36,907 nt of DNA from Bacteroidota bacterium (GCA_024280295.1 JAJRQK010000012.1:1-36907), one strand, 5' to 3'. Numbered from the stretch's first letter, positions 16,005 through 25,145 are shown. Notes: generated by a model from the sequence alone, not told the origin. Program-made: numbers and translations.

Positions 16005-17419
16005 ATGAAAATAACACTTACAACAACCATAATGTTACTTGCATCTAATGCTATATATGCACAGAATGTAGGAATAGCAACTGCTACTCCGACAAGTAAA
16101 CTGCATGTAATCCAAACAGAAATAATAGGTCATACAGTGAATGCTGTCCACAATATTCTTACGAACCCTTGGGCAGCTGTTAATGTTGATAATCTAGCAC
16201 TTGGAGATGGTATTTTGTGAGTAATTTAAATGCTGCTAATGCTGACCCAACTGCAACTTTCATTCATTCAGGTACAGGAGATGGTATTTCAAATGATGTA
16301 TTGAGCGGAATAGGTCAATGGAACATTATGAGATCTAACTCTGTTGCAACTGTGAATTGGATGACTGCTGCAGGAGGAATAGGAACATATAACAACTTAT
16401 CCATTTTTAACGGTACTGGATCTTATGTTTTAGCTGTTGATAATGCACTTACCCCTACAGTTGGTGGTGATGTTTTTGCTTTCAATGGGGTAATAAGAAC
16501 GGCAACACCAACTGCGCTTGGAATTGTTAGTGGTGCTGTTTTTGCAGGATCTCAACACGGTGTTGGTCACGGAATTTTAATCAATCATGAAGGTGCGTCT
16601 GGTCGAAATTCAGAATTTAATGTGAATAATCCAGCAAATCCCGACCCAGCAATTTTCGCAGTACATAATGGAATCGGAAATGTTGTAGTGGCCCAAAATC
16701 AAAGCAATGTTATTCCAGGTATAATGTCAGTTGGAGATTTTGCCTATACAGGAACAGATGTTTCTGATCACGTTGGCGTTGAAGGATTCAGTGCTCCTGC
16801 TGCTGGTTGGGGTATTGGTGTTCGAGGAACTGGAGGTTGGTTTGGATTATTTGCAAATGGAAACTCTGGAGCAACGGGTATTAAAAGCTTCATGATCGAT
16901 CATCCGACTGAACCAGCAACGAAAATATTGAAACATTTCTCTATTGAATCAAACGAGGTACTGAATATGTATCGTGGTATGATTATGTTGGACAATGATG
17001 GAAAAGCAACAGTTGAACTCCCATCTTATTTCCAAGATATTAATATTGATTTCAGCTACCAGTTAACTGCAATTGGAACACCAGAACATCCTTACGTTTT
17101 TTCGGAAATTGTTGGGAATTCGTTCGAAGTTGCAGGAGCTCCAAACACAAAAGTATCATGGACAGTCTACGCTGATCGTAATGATGCATACTTACAACAA
17201 AACCCTGAGCAATCAATGGATGTTATTGTTAAAGTGGGTGATCGCGCAGGGAAATACTTGAACCCTGAACTACACGGTCAACCTGAAGAGGCTGGCATGT
17301 TCTACAACCCGAATCATAAAGGTGCTCAAGGAAGTACAATGGGTACGTCAAGAGAAACACTGGAACTTTTGAAGAAAGTTGAAGAAAATGCGGATGCAAA
17401 ACGTGATCCGAAGAAATAA
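16005..17419 (+). pseudogene. Exported tail-fibre-like protein, interrupted by one frameshift
   Basis: The first frame (16005-16220) starts with a signal peptide, 'LLASNAIYAQ', and the common surface/tail-fibre leader 'NVGIATATPTSKLHV', then stops after 'ALGDGIL'. The second (16217-17419) continues 'SNLNAANADPTATFIHSG'. Adding one T to the tttt run at 16213-16216 gives one frame through 'GDGIFVSNLNAAN', about 471 residues. The C-terminal third ('GMIMLDNDGKATVELPSYF', 'YQLTAIG', 'KVSWTVYADRNDAYLQ') is a domain seen in many exported Bacteroidota proteins with this leader. The ATG at 16005 is preferred over 15939 because it starts the signal peptide. Function unknown. A sequencing error, decay or slippage could explain the break. 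Confidence 0.75.
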
Positions 17420-17435
17420 GCAAAAATATTAAATT

Positions 17436-17471
17436 AAAAAGCCCTTCCATAATGATGGAAGGGCTTTTTTG
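17436..17471 (+). terminator. Strong bidirectional terminator
   Basis: A perfect 15-bp stem, aaaaagcccttccat / atggaagggcttttt, with an aatg loop ends in a T-run on both strands. It sits between the convergent tail-fibre-like gene and the ArsC/Spx-fold gene. Confidence 0.95.
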
Positions 17472-17494
17472 TTAGCTCCAACGGGGTTAAAGAC

Positions 17495-17854
17495 CTAGCA
17501 AAGTTTCAATACATCATTTGAGGAGTTACAGAGCATTGCCCGTCCATGAAATAATGCTACTGGTGCCCTAAGTAATTCGGGGTGCTTCATCATAACTGAA
17601 TACCATCCATAGGCGGTTAATGATTTTCCACGAAGCTCTTTTTGATAATATGGCTTCGATTTATCTACCAGTAATTTGGGGTCACCATCAAGTTTTTTTA
17701 TTAGAATATGGAATAATGTTTCGGAAATCCGGTGTGAATGAATCTCCTGTCGATTGATTCTGTCTGTTAGAACGTGCGCTGTTGCCAACGTTTTCCTGTC
17801 CAGTTCGCGCTCTTGATTATAGAGTAACGTGAGTTCGTTTTTCTTGTAATGCAT
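17495..17854 (-). CDS. ArsC/Spx-fold (thioredoxin-like) protein lacking the N-terminal cysteine motif
   Basis: The product has 119 residues. The C-terminal half has the ArsC/Spx family pattern: 'ISETLFHILIKKLDGDPKLL', 'KGKSL'-like 'RGKSLTAYGWYSVMMKHPEL' and 'LRAPVALFHGRAMLCNSSND', comparable to the 'NPxLLKRPI' region of arsenate reductases. The N-terminus 'LTLLYNQERELDRKTLATAH' lies where a CxxC or Cx(n)R redox motif is expected, but it contains no cysteine; the only cysteines are near the C-terminus. It is therefore unlikely to be an arsenate reductase and may bind a partner as a redox-inactive adaptor. It has no operon partner. Confidence 0.65.
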   Translation of the reverse strand: MHYKKNELTLLYNQERELDRKTLATAHVLTDRINRQEIHSHRISETLFHILIKKLDGDPKLLVDKSKPYYQKELRGKSLTAYGWYSVMMKHPELLRAPVALFHGRAMLCNSSNDVLKLC

Positions 17855-17980
17855 AACCGATGTTTTAAGTTAGTGATCGTAAGTCACTTATAATATACAG
17901 AAAATCAATCAATCAACAAAGTGTTAGTCGTTATTAATATGTGATTAGACGACATATTTAACATGTTAATAGAAAATAAA

Positions 17981-18496
17981 CTACTTTTTAAACCAACTAG
18001 AATACTTTACATAATTGTTTGCTATTCGCATTACTTCCCCTTCAAATAGTTCAGGCGATATGTCTTTGACCTTCTTTGCAGGAACACCAGCATAGATAGA
18101 TCCAGCCTCCACTCGTGTGCCCTCCAATAACACTGCTCCTGCGGCAATAATGCTTCCTGATTCAATGTAGCAATCATCCATTACGATAGATCCCATACCA
18201 ATCAACACATTGTCTTCAACTGTACAGCCATGAACGAGAGCATTGTGTCCAATGGATACATTATTTCCTATGATTGTTTTCGTCTTTTCATAGGTGCAAT
18301 GAATAACGGCACCATCTTGAACATTGACTTTGTTCCCTAGGAGAATTGAATTAACATCTCCACGAATCACAGTATTGAACCATATTGAGCAATTATCTCC
18401 CATAATAACATCTCCAATAATTGTTGCATTCTCAGCAAACCAACAATCCTTTCCTTCAACTGGAGTGTTTCCTCTACATGATTTTATCAATGCCAT
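17981..18496 (-). CDS. Gamma-class carbonic anhydrase-like hexapeptide-repeat protein
   Basis: This left-handed beta-helix protein of 171 residues has hexapeptide repeats throughout ('NATIIGDVIMGDNCSIW', 'VLIGMGSIVMDDCYI'). The metal ligands of gamma-carbonic anhydrases are in place: His66 ('AVIHCTYE'), His84 and His89 ('SIGHNALVHGC'). The conserved Arg45 and Asp47 ('VIRGDVN') and Gln60 ('VNVQDG') are also present. The family (YrdA/PaaY/Cam-like) forms trimers with metal sites at subunit interfaces; some members are anhydrases and others have no proven activity. It is monocistronic and divergent from the ChaN-like gene. Confidence 0.92.
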   Translation of the reverse strand: MALIKSCRGNTPVEGKDCWFAENATIIGDVIMGDNCSIWFNTVIRGDVNSILLGNKVNVQDGAVIHCTYEKTKTIIGNNVSIGHNALVHGCTVEDNVLIGMGSIVMDDCYIESGSIIAAGAVLLEGTRVEAGSIYAGVPAKKVKDISPELFEGEVMRIANNYVKYSSWFKK

Positions 18497-18585
18497 AGCT
18501 TCTTCTAATTTATTTCACGAAGTTAACCTGAGATCGATATGAATCCCAATAATTACTCCTACTTTTAAGGATCAAAACAATTAAG

Positions 18586-19437
18586 ATGAAAAACATACTA
18601 TTACTATTAGCGATTTCTATATCTACTGTTTCTTTTTCTCAAGGAAAACCGGCATATAAAATTTACAATTCGAAAGGTAAAGCCGTTTCCTATAAGAAGA
18701 TGGTTAAGAAGATGGCAAAAAGTGATATCGTCCTTTTTGGTGAGAACCATAACAATGCAATTGCTCACTGGTTGCAATTGGAAGTGACAACTGACCTGTT
18801 TAAATCTCGAAAACTTACATTAGGTGCAGAAATGATGGAGCAGGACAATCAAGGCGTATTGAACGAATACCTTTCATCGGAAATTGATCAAAAAGGGCTG
18901 GATACGCTGGCTAGACTTTGGCCGAACTATGACACTGATTATGCTCCACTAGTTGATTTTGCCAAGGATAATTCACTCTCATTTATTGCAACAAATATTC
19001 CACGGAGATATGCAAACAGGGTCTTCAAACAAGGTTTTGAGGCACTTGATGCACTCACTACTGAAGAAAAATCTTGGATTGCACCGTTGCCAATTACGTT
19101 TGATCCTGAACTTCCAACATATCAGAATATCCTGGTAATGATGGGAGAACATGGCACTCCAGAATTAGTGATGGCTCAAGCAATGAAAGATGCTACGATG
19201 GCACATTTCATTAATACGAATTATATTGAGGGTAACCTTTTTATTCATTACAATGGCGCTTATCATTCGAATCACTATGAGGGAATCTTATGGTACTTGA
19301 AACTCGAAAACCCAGACAGGTCTTATGTCACAGTATCAACAGTTGATCAAGCTAACATTAAGAAACTAGCGAAAGAAAATAAAGATTTAGCTGATTTTAT
19401 TATCTGTGTAGATGAAAATATGACGACAACGTATTAG
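18586..19437 (+). CDS. ChaN-family exported protein
   Basis: The protein has 283 residues with a signal peptide (about 1-18, 'LLLAISISTVSFSQ'). The domain matches ChaN-like, possibly heme-binding proteins: 'DIVLFGENHNNAIAHWLQLE' (48-67), 'LGAEMMEQDNQGVLNEYL', 'FIATNIPRRYANRV', 'AMKDATMAHFI' and 'HYNGAYHSNHYEGILWYL'. Campylobacter ChaN binds stacked hemes; whether this one does is not shown. No lipobox cysteine is seen, so it is probably periplasmic. The sequence tactttta at 18560-18567 may be its -7 box, but no -33 is evident. It is flanked by unrelated genes. Confidence 0.87.
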   Translation: MKNILLLLAISISTVSFSQGKPAYKIYNSKGKAVSYKKMVKKMAKSDIVLFGENHNNAIAHWLQLEVTTDLFKSRKLTLGAEMMEQDNQGVLNEYLSSEIDQKGLDTLARLWPNYDTDYAPLVDFAKDNSLSFIATNIPRRYANRVFKQGFEALDALTTEEKSWIAPLPITFDPELPTYQNILVMMGEHGTPELVMAQAMKDATMAHFINTNYIEGNLFIHYNGAYHSNHYEGILWYLKLENPDRSYVTVSTVDQANIKKLAKENKDLADFIICVDENMTTTY

Positions 19438-19601
19438 GTTTTTCTTTTGGGCGTTTTAACATGCTTTCTCTGCAATCTTTGTTGCCAATAAATTGTCTAA
19501 CAAAGGATTTCCGCGCCAATCATTAACGCAAATTGCTCTTAAGCCAAAAATCAGTGGAAAATAAAATCTAATTTCAGTATATTGTGGATGAAATTGCCTT
19601 T

Positions 19602-21566
19602 ATGAAACGTATTCTACTACTTCTATCATTAATTCTTACATTATCCGTATCAGGACAATGTCCATTCGATAATACGTTTACAATGAATGCGACACCAGCA
19701 ACATGTCCAGGTTCATTTACTGTCAATTGTATGAATGGTGGAGAATATGTTACGGTGGATTTGGTCGCTGGTATGGAATATACATTTAGTACCTGTGGGG
19801 GCACTTCATGGGATACACAAATCTCCATTTATGATGTTTCTGGAACGATAGGTTTAGGCTATAACGACGACAACTGTGGAACGCAATCAGAAATTGTTGC
19901 CGTTGCTCAAGCATCAATTTCGGTTCATATATTGTTGGACGAATACAGTTGTCAAAACACTGGGTTGTGTGCTACCCTTACAATAAGTTGTGCAATTCCG
20001 CCACCACCACTTACAATAGATTCAACAAACCTTCCAATTGTTGTAATCAATACTGTTGGAAGTGCTCCAATTCCTAATGATCCAAAAATTGATGCAACAA
20101 TGGGGATCATATACAATGGACCAGGAATTATGAATTACTTAACGGATCCATTCAATGAATTCAACGGAAATATCGGTATCGAACGAAGAGGGTCATCTTC
20201 TGGAGGATTCTCGAAAAAACAATGGGGATTAGAAACAAGAGACCCGTCGGGAAATAAAACCGAGGTAAGTATTTTCGATATGGCCTACGATAATGACTGG
20301 GTTTTGTACGCACCATATTCTGATAAATCTCTCTTAAGGAATGTGCTTTCCTATAAGATGGGTTGGGATACGGATCGATATGCACCCAGAACTAAGTTGT
20401 GTGAGGTTTTTCTTAATGGAGAATACCAAGGAGTATATGTCTTCACCGAGAAAATAAAACGAAAGGATGGAAAGGTTGGAAATAATGATGTTGAAACAAC
20501 AGACCTTAGTGGAAACGAACTAACAGGTGACTACATCCTAAAAGTGGACAAGCTAACTGCTGGAGGTCAAGTTGCATGGACCTCACCATTCCCCCCTTAT
20601 TTAGGTGCTCCAGGGTTTATTAAAATGCAAGTTCATGATCCTGATTTAGATAGTCTCGCACCTGTCCAACTTTCCTATATCGAATCTGCTGTAACTGCAT
20701 TTGAAACTGCATTAAATGGGCCCAATTTCGCTGATCCAGTCTTGGGGTATGCTCCATTCATTGATAAAGGGTCGTTTATTGATTTTATGTTAGTCAATGA
20801 ATTTGGTAAAAATGTAGATGGTTATCGAATTAGTTCTTTTTATTACAAAAAACGTTTAAGTGATGGTGGAGAAATTGTGGCAGGACCACTTTGGGATTTC
20901 AATCTAGCTTGGGGTAATGCAAATTATTGTGATGGTGGAAATACATCGGGATGGGAAATTGATTTTTACAACTTTTGCGGAGGAGGCGGTTTGCAGAATC
21001 CATTTTGGTGGGAAAAGCTCGTTCAAGATCCTTCCTTTGCTCACGATATGAATTGCAGATGGCAGGAGATGAGAATGGGTGAGTGGCATACAGATACGCT
21101 AATGGCTTATATTGATTCCATGGCTGCATACCTAGAAGATGCTCAACAACGAAATTTCCAAAAATGGAGTGTCCTAGGAACATACTTATGGCCCAATAAT
21201 TTTGTTGGTGCAACGTATGCCGAAGAAATTGGTTATTTGAAAACCTGGATTACTGATCGAGCAACTTGGATGGATGCGAACATGTTTGGTGTATGCAATG
21301 ATTTAGCAATTAACGAAAATAATGAAGTTGTATATCGTGTCTTCCCAAATCCAGCAAAGGAACTTGTTAATTTTGAATTTCCTTATTTGATTATTAAGGG
21401 ACAAATTAACATTTTAGATGCAATGGGTAGAATTGTTTCTAAGCACATCATTTCTAATTCATACAATGCACAAATAGCTGTAGGGAAATTACCAAGCGGG
21501 ATGTACACCTACAAAATAATTGAATCAACGGGTCACTCAACAGCAGGAAAGCTGAGTGTCAACTAA
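19602..21566 (+). CDS. CotH-kinase family secreted protein with T9SS sorting domain
   Basis: The protein has 654 residues from the ATG at 19602, chosen because it starts a clean signal peptide ('MKRILLLLSLILTLSVSGQ'); an upstream in-frame ATG exists at 19584. An N-terminal Cys-rich module (about 20-130, 'YTFSTCGGTSWDTQISIYD') resembles the one in the 613-aa PKD protein of this window. The CotH core follows: 'GIERRGSSSGG' with 'KKQWGLETRD' (about 193-214), 'DNDWVLYAPYSDKSLLRN', 'NGEYQGVYVFTEKIKR', 'FIDFMLVNEFGKNVDGYR' and 'GPLWDFNLAWGNA'. A type A sorting domain starts near 'VFPNPAKE'. CotH kinases phosphorylate proteins, in spores and secretions. It heads a four-gene operon with 10-, 3- and 0-bp gaps. 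Confidence 0.92.
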   Translation: MKRILLLLSLILTLSVSGQCPFDNTFTMNATPATCPGSFTVNCMNGGEYVTVDLVAGMEYTFSTCGGTSWDTQISIYDVSGTIGLGYNDDNCGTQSEIVAVAQASISVHILLDEYSCQNTGLCATLTISCAIPPPPLTIDSTNLPIVVINTVGSAPIPNDPKIDATMGIIYNGPGIMNYLTDPFNEFNGNIGIERRGSSSGGFSKKQWGLETRDPSGNKTEVSIFDMAYDNDWVLYAPYSDKSLLRNVLSYKMGWDTDRYAPRTKLCEVFLNGEYQGVYVFTEKIKRKDGKVGNNDVETTDLSGNELTGDYILKVDKLTAGGQVAWTSPFPPYLGAPGFIKMQVHDPDLDSLAPVQLSYIESAVTAFETALNGPNFADPVLGYAPFIDKGSFIDFMLVNEFGKNVDGYRISSFYYKKRLSDGGEIVAGPLWDFNLAWGNANYCDGGNTSGWEIDFYNFCGGGGLQNPFWWEKLVQDPSFAHDMNCRWQEMRMGEWHTDTLMAYIDSMAAYLEDAQQRNFQKWSVLGTYLWPNNFVGATYAEEIGYLKTWITDRATWMDANMFGVCNDLAINENNEVVYRVFPNPAKELVNFEFPYLIIKGQINILDAMGRIVSKHIISNSYNAQIAVGKLPSGMYTYKIIESTGHSTAGKLSVN

Positions 21567-21576
21567 ATAAAAGTAA

Positions 21577-22374
21577 ATGAGAATAACTAGTTATTTAACA
21601 CTGACATTAATTAGTTCAGTTTTGATTTTTTCATCCTGTAAAAAGGTGGAAGGGCCTGGTGGGTCATCTGCGATTACAGGAAGCGTTTCGGGACTCATCT
21701 TAACTAATTTTGGAGGGAGTTTAGAGCAAGAGGTAACAACGGTCGTCTGTACACATGCAGATGGCATAGGTGGGTCAATCTTAGATAACAGCGATTATTT
21801 TCTATTGAATACTCCAAATGGAGGAACCTATTATTACGTTTGGTATGAAAACACCAATTGGCTAGGTCAAGACCCTGCGTTAGCAGGAAGAACAGGAATC
21901 AAAGTAACGTATAGCAATTCAGAATCGAATGTAACAATTGCAATTAATACCGCAGCTGCAATTGACGCTAATGCTTCGAGCGATTTTAATGTCTCAGTGA
22001 CAAATGATATTGTCACTATTACAAATGTTGCTTTTGGTGAAGTCATTGATGCAGATGATATTAATACACCATTTGCTATTGACGTTAGTAATCAAGGTAA
22101 AAGTATTTCTAGTTCTGGATTATTGAGTGTTATCGGAGATGAACGCGTATATATCAAATATGGTGAAGAAGATTTTTACAGTGAATCAGTTCGTACAAAC
22201 GCAAATGGAGATTATCAATTTAAGGGTTTAACAAAAGGTGATTATACTGTTTACGCGATGTCTGTAGATACATTAAATGCTGGATTAACCTTTATCGAGG
22301 TTGCCGTAGATGTCTTAATCACAGATAAAAAGCAAGTTGTAACTGCATCAGATTTATTTATTGTGAAGGATTAA
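21577..22374 (+). CDS. Lipoprotein of unknown function in the CotH operon
   Basis: The product has 265 residues with a lipoprotein signal ('LISSVLIFSSCKK', lipid Cys near residue 21). A weakly conserved beta-rich middle follows, and then, at about 195-265, a carboxypeptidase-regulatory-like or SdrD-B-like module ('NANGDYQFKGLTKGDYTVYA'). No enzyme motif is seen. It starts 10 bp after the CotH gene and ends 3 bp before the DUF2490 gene. An envelope role with CotH is inferred. Confidence 0.75.
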   Translation: MRITSYLTLTLISSVLIFSSCKKVEGPGGSSAITGSVSGLILTNFGGSLEQEVTTVVCTHADGIGGSILDNSDYFLLNTPNGGTYYYVWYENTNWLGQDPALAGRTGIKVTYSNSESNVTIAINTAAAIDANASSDFNVSVTNDIVTITNVAFGEVIDADDINTPFAIDVSNQGKSISSSGLLSVIGDERVYIKYGEEDFYSESVRTNANGDYQFKGLTKGDYTVYAMSVDTLNAGLTFIEVAVDVLITDKKQVVTASDLFIVKD

Positions 22375-22377
22375 TTG

Positions 22378-23085
22378 ATGATATTCAACTACTATTTCAT
22401 CCTAGTTTTCGGGCTTCTTTTGAGTCATTCTTCTGTCGGTCAAACCGATTTTGGAGTTTGGATGCAAGGGGATATAAAAAGTGAAATCTCAGATCGATTG
22501 AGCCTTGGATTAGAAACTCAATTGCGATTAGATGATAATGCAGGTCACATCAAGAATCGTTTCCTATCACCAAGTATTTCCTTCAAAGCACATAAGTTTG
22601 TTCAGTTGGGCACATCATATAGACTTTCAAGTGTACCATTTAATTCATCAATAATTAACAGAGTATATGCACATCGCTATACGTTTGATTTGGAGTTTCA
22701 AAAAATTATGGATTTGATCAATGATAAATCTGATCTAGGTATCTCTATGCGACTTAGAGAAACAACAGAGTTAGAGTCACAGAACCTAACAGAAAACACA
22801 CTTCGCTACAAGCTTAAATTCGATTACAGTATTCCCAAGTCTAAGTTGAAACCGTTCTTAGCGGGCGAATTATTTTATCGGTTTAATAATCAACTTACTT
22901 ACACTTCAACGAATGTTGTTGCCACAAATGCAATCAATAAATTGAGGTTGAAATTTGGATTTACATATAAAATGAAACGCGGACATTCCTTAAAGTTCTA
23001 TTCGTTAATTCAAAAGCAATTAGTGAGTCAGAGGAGTGATTTTATCTTGGGAGTTAGCTATAGCTATAAGTTGTACACAATATAA
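22378..23085 (+). CDS. DUF2490 outer-membrane-type protein
   Basis: The product has 235 residues from the ATG at 22378 (a TTG directly before it is less likely). A signal peptide ends near 'HSSVGQ'. The body has alternating hydrophobic strands typical of outer-membrane barrels: 'FGVWMQGDIKSEISDRLSLG', 'RFLSPSISFKAHKFVQLGTS', 'AHRYTFDLEFQKIM', 'RLRETTELESQNLTENTLRY' and the final 'DFILGVSYSYKLYTI'. This is the pattern of DUF2490. It begins right after the lipoprotein stop codon, so translation is probably coupled. The substrate, if it is a channel, is unknown. Confidence 0.85.
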   Translation: MIFNYYFILVFGLLLSHSSVGQTDFGVWMQGDIKSEISDRLSLGLETQLRLDDNAGHIKNRFLSPSISFKAHKFVQLGTSYRLSSVPFNSSIINRVYAHRYTFDLEFQKIMDLINDKSDLGISMRLRETTELESQNLTENTLRYKLKFDYSIPKSKLKPFLAGELFYRFNNQLTYTSTNVVATNAINKLRLKFGFTYKMKRGHSLKFYSLIQKQLVSQRSDFILGVSYSYKLYTI

Positions 23086-24156
23086 ATGAAATCAATTATA
23101 TTAATATCTTATTCATTTCTTTGCCTTTTCTGTAATGCGCAAAATGAAGCTTACTATCTTTCTGAAGGTGGTATGGATTTGAAAAGAGTGGATTTAGATT
23201 CATGTAAAATCATAGATTATCATTCATTTTTAGACACTATTGTTCTTAAAACAACTCCTTCGGACGATCTTACTGTATTCACAGAACAAAATCATTTCTT
23301 ATCTAGAGATAGTTCTCAAATCATTGCATCTTTTGTTCCTAGAGGTATGTCGAGTTCTGATAACCCCTATTTTAAGACAGTAAATGATAGTATAAATGTG
23401 AATGACAAATGGCATAAAATTGAGATTATTCAAACTGATGACCATTTTGTGGGTGGATCACCGAATAGAATGACAGCGGATATTATCGTAAAAGATTTAG
23501 GCGTTATTTATTCACACTCCAATTGGGTTGATACGCATGCAGATATTATGATTTGCCATCAAGACAGTATAAAACAAATGGTACTCACTACTGCATTTGA
23601 ACACATTGAAAAGAATCATCCATTTGTAATAGAAAAAACTAGATTAGCTAGAATAATAAGTCTGACAAAAGAATATAATTTCAACCATTTAATAGATACT
23701 CTTAGTGAAAGGTGGTTAGCACCACGACAAGATTTGAAGTTGATACAGTCGAATTCAGAAGTTGTCAATGGACAAATTAATTACACTGTAGTCATTAAGA
23801 ATATTTCGAACAAAAGATATTGTTTTCTTGCTGAATCTGAATTTGGTCCTGCAACATTAGAGCATCTACGAAATGATAAAAGACTCAAAGGAGGGATAGA
23901 TGGAAATGGACATGGAACGCGTTATCACTATAACTTTAAAAAAACAAATATCCCTATATATCTAAATCCAGGTGAAGAGGTCAGCTTCACACTCAATCCA
24001 AACTGGAGAGAAAATTGTGGAGGGTGTAATGAGAATAAATACAGCGGATTTCAAGTATATAGATATGGTGTCGATTTTTATTATTGGATTTTTTCCAAAG
24101 AAATAGAGTCCAATAATCACAATTACACACTTTACCATTTACGTGAAATAAATTAA
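23086..24156 (+). CDS. Exported protein of unknown function, last gene of the CotH operon
   Basis: The product has 356 residues with a signal peptide ('ILISYSFLCLFCNAQ'). The ATG directly follows the upstream TAA with no gap, which implies co-translation. No family is recognised. Notable text includes 'NVNDKWHKIEIIQTDDHFVG', 'FGPATLEHLRNDKRLKGGI' and 'NWRENCGGCNENKYSGFQVY', the latter a CxxCxxxx cluster that could form a disulfide. A role in the envelope with the CotH kinase is inference from the operon. Confidence 0.65.
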   Translation: MKSIILISYSFLCLFCNAQNEAYYLSEGGMDLKRVDLDSCKIIDYHSFLDTIVLKTTPSDDLTVFTEQNHFLSRDSSQIIASFVPRGMSSSDNPYFKTVNDSINVNDKWHKIEIIQTDDHFVGGSPNRMTADIIVKDLGVIYSHSNWVDTHADIMICHQDSIKQMVLTTAFEHIEKNHPFVIEKTRLARIISLTKEYNFNHLIDTLSERWLAPRQDLKLIQSNSEVVNGQINYTVVIKNISNKRYCFLAESEFGPATLEHLRNDKRLKGGIDGNGHGTRYHYNFKKTNIPIYLNPGEEVSFTLNPNWRENCGGCNENKYSGFQVYRYGVDFYYWIFSKEIESNNHNYTLYHLREIN

Positions 24157-24174
24157 AAACTGTGTACAACATTA

Positions 24175-24203
24175 TGTAAAAAGCATTAAAACGACTTTTT
24201 ACA
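24175..24203. repeat. 9-bp inverted repeat between the CotH operon and the AraC gene
   Basis: tgtaaaaag (24175-24183) and ctttttaca (24195-24203) are perfect inverted repeats. The spot is 18 bp after the CotH operon stop and 47 bp before the AraC start. It could be an AT-rich terminator or an operator overlapping the promoter-like tacattta at 24200-24207. Confidence 0.5.
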
Positions 24204-24250
24204 TTTAACGCTACTCAGAATAAAACTCAAAACCGAAATCATCAATAAAA

Positions 24251-25096
24251 ATGATAAAAGAGCATAAAACACTTTTATATAAAGGCAAAGTCATTTTTGA
24301 AAAAATTGTGATGGGAAATTTCAATAGAATACCTAAAGTATTTCAAGAAACAGAGGCTTGTTTTATGTACGTAGAGGAAGGTTCTTTTTTAATGAGAACG
24401 CCTGGTGCTGTTTTACAGTTTAATACGGGTGATGGTATGCTCGCTAAATGTGGTGATTACTTTTTTGAGCAAACAAAACAAGACCGTCATAAACAACTAG
24501 ATATAAAAGCAATTGGAGCATATTTCTACCCGGAAATAGTACAAGAATTATTCGATTTTGACCTTGCGTTGTCTGATTTTAAAACTGATTATGACATTAA
24601 AAAAGTTAAAATGGATGGGTTAATCAAAAACTTCATTTCGAGTGTAGAATTTCTTTTAGATAATCCTGAAATATCTAGTAAAGCAATGATATTAACAAAA
24701 TTGAAAGAATTTTTATTGTTATTATCAAAAACAGAAAAAGCATCATCTATTTATGATTTTTTATCATCTATATATAAGCCTATTGTATATGATTTTAAAA
24801 AAATCATCTATAAAAATATCTATAGCAACTTATCTTTAAAAGAATTAGCGAGTCTTTGTAGTATGAGTCTATCATCTTTTCAAAGACATTTTTCAGAAAC
24901 TTTTTCAGAAACTCCTGCAAAATACATTCTACAAAAAAGAATGGAAAAAGTAATTGATGAATTGATAAATACAAAAAAAAGAATTTCAGATATTTCCTAT
25001 GATTGTGGTTTTGAATCTACATCAACATTTAATAGGCTTTTCAAAAAAACTTACCACAAATCACCTTCTCAGTATAGAATGACCAAAATTGGGTAG
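24251..25096 (+). CDS. AraC-family transcriptional regulator
   Basis: The product has 281 residues. The C-terminal 100 residues are an AraC/XylS double helix-turn-helix domain: 'LSLKELASLCSMSLSSFQRH' and 'ISDISYDCGFESTSTFNRLF', ending 'KSPSQYRM'. The N-terminal half is a cupin-like effector domain ('CFMYVEEGSFLMRTPGAVLQ', 'FNTGDGMLAKCGDYFF') of the ExsA-like kind. It precedes two SRPBCC genes and a lipoprotein gene with similar AT-rich composition, and probably controls them; the ligand is unknown. The codon use is much richer in AAA, AAT and TTA than in the CotH operon upstream. Confidence 0.93.
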   Translation: MIKEHKTLLYKGKVIFEKIVMGNFNRIPKVFQETEACFMYVEEGSFLMRTPGAVLQFNTGDGMLAKCGDYFFEQTKQDRHKQLDIKAIGAYFYPEIVQELFDFDLALSDFKTDYDIKKVKMDGLIKNFISSVEFLLDNPEISSKAMILTKLKEFLLLLSKTEKASSIYDFLSSIYKPIVYDFKKIIYKNIYSNLSLKELASLCSMSLSSFQRHFSETFSETPAKYILQKRMEKVIDELINTKKRISDISYDCGFESTSTFNRLFKKTYHKSPSQYRMTKIG

Positions 25097-25137
25097 TAAT
25101 TGAAATTTTCTGCATTACTATTTATTTAAGTTCAATT

Positions 25138-25145
25138 TACCTTTG
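25138..25145 (+). promoter_or_regulatory. -7 box for the SRPBCC operon
   Basis: TACCTTTG is an exact TAnnTTTG match 23 nt before the ATG of the first SRPBCC gene. No good -33 box lies at the right distance, as would fit a promoter needing an activator such as the upstream AraC protein. Confidence 0.5.

Noticed and set aside
19574-19828. Minus-strand frame overlapping the start of the CotH gene
   Set aside because: It is a shadow of the CotH coding sequence with no signal peptide or family pattern.
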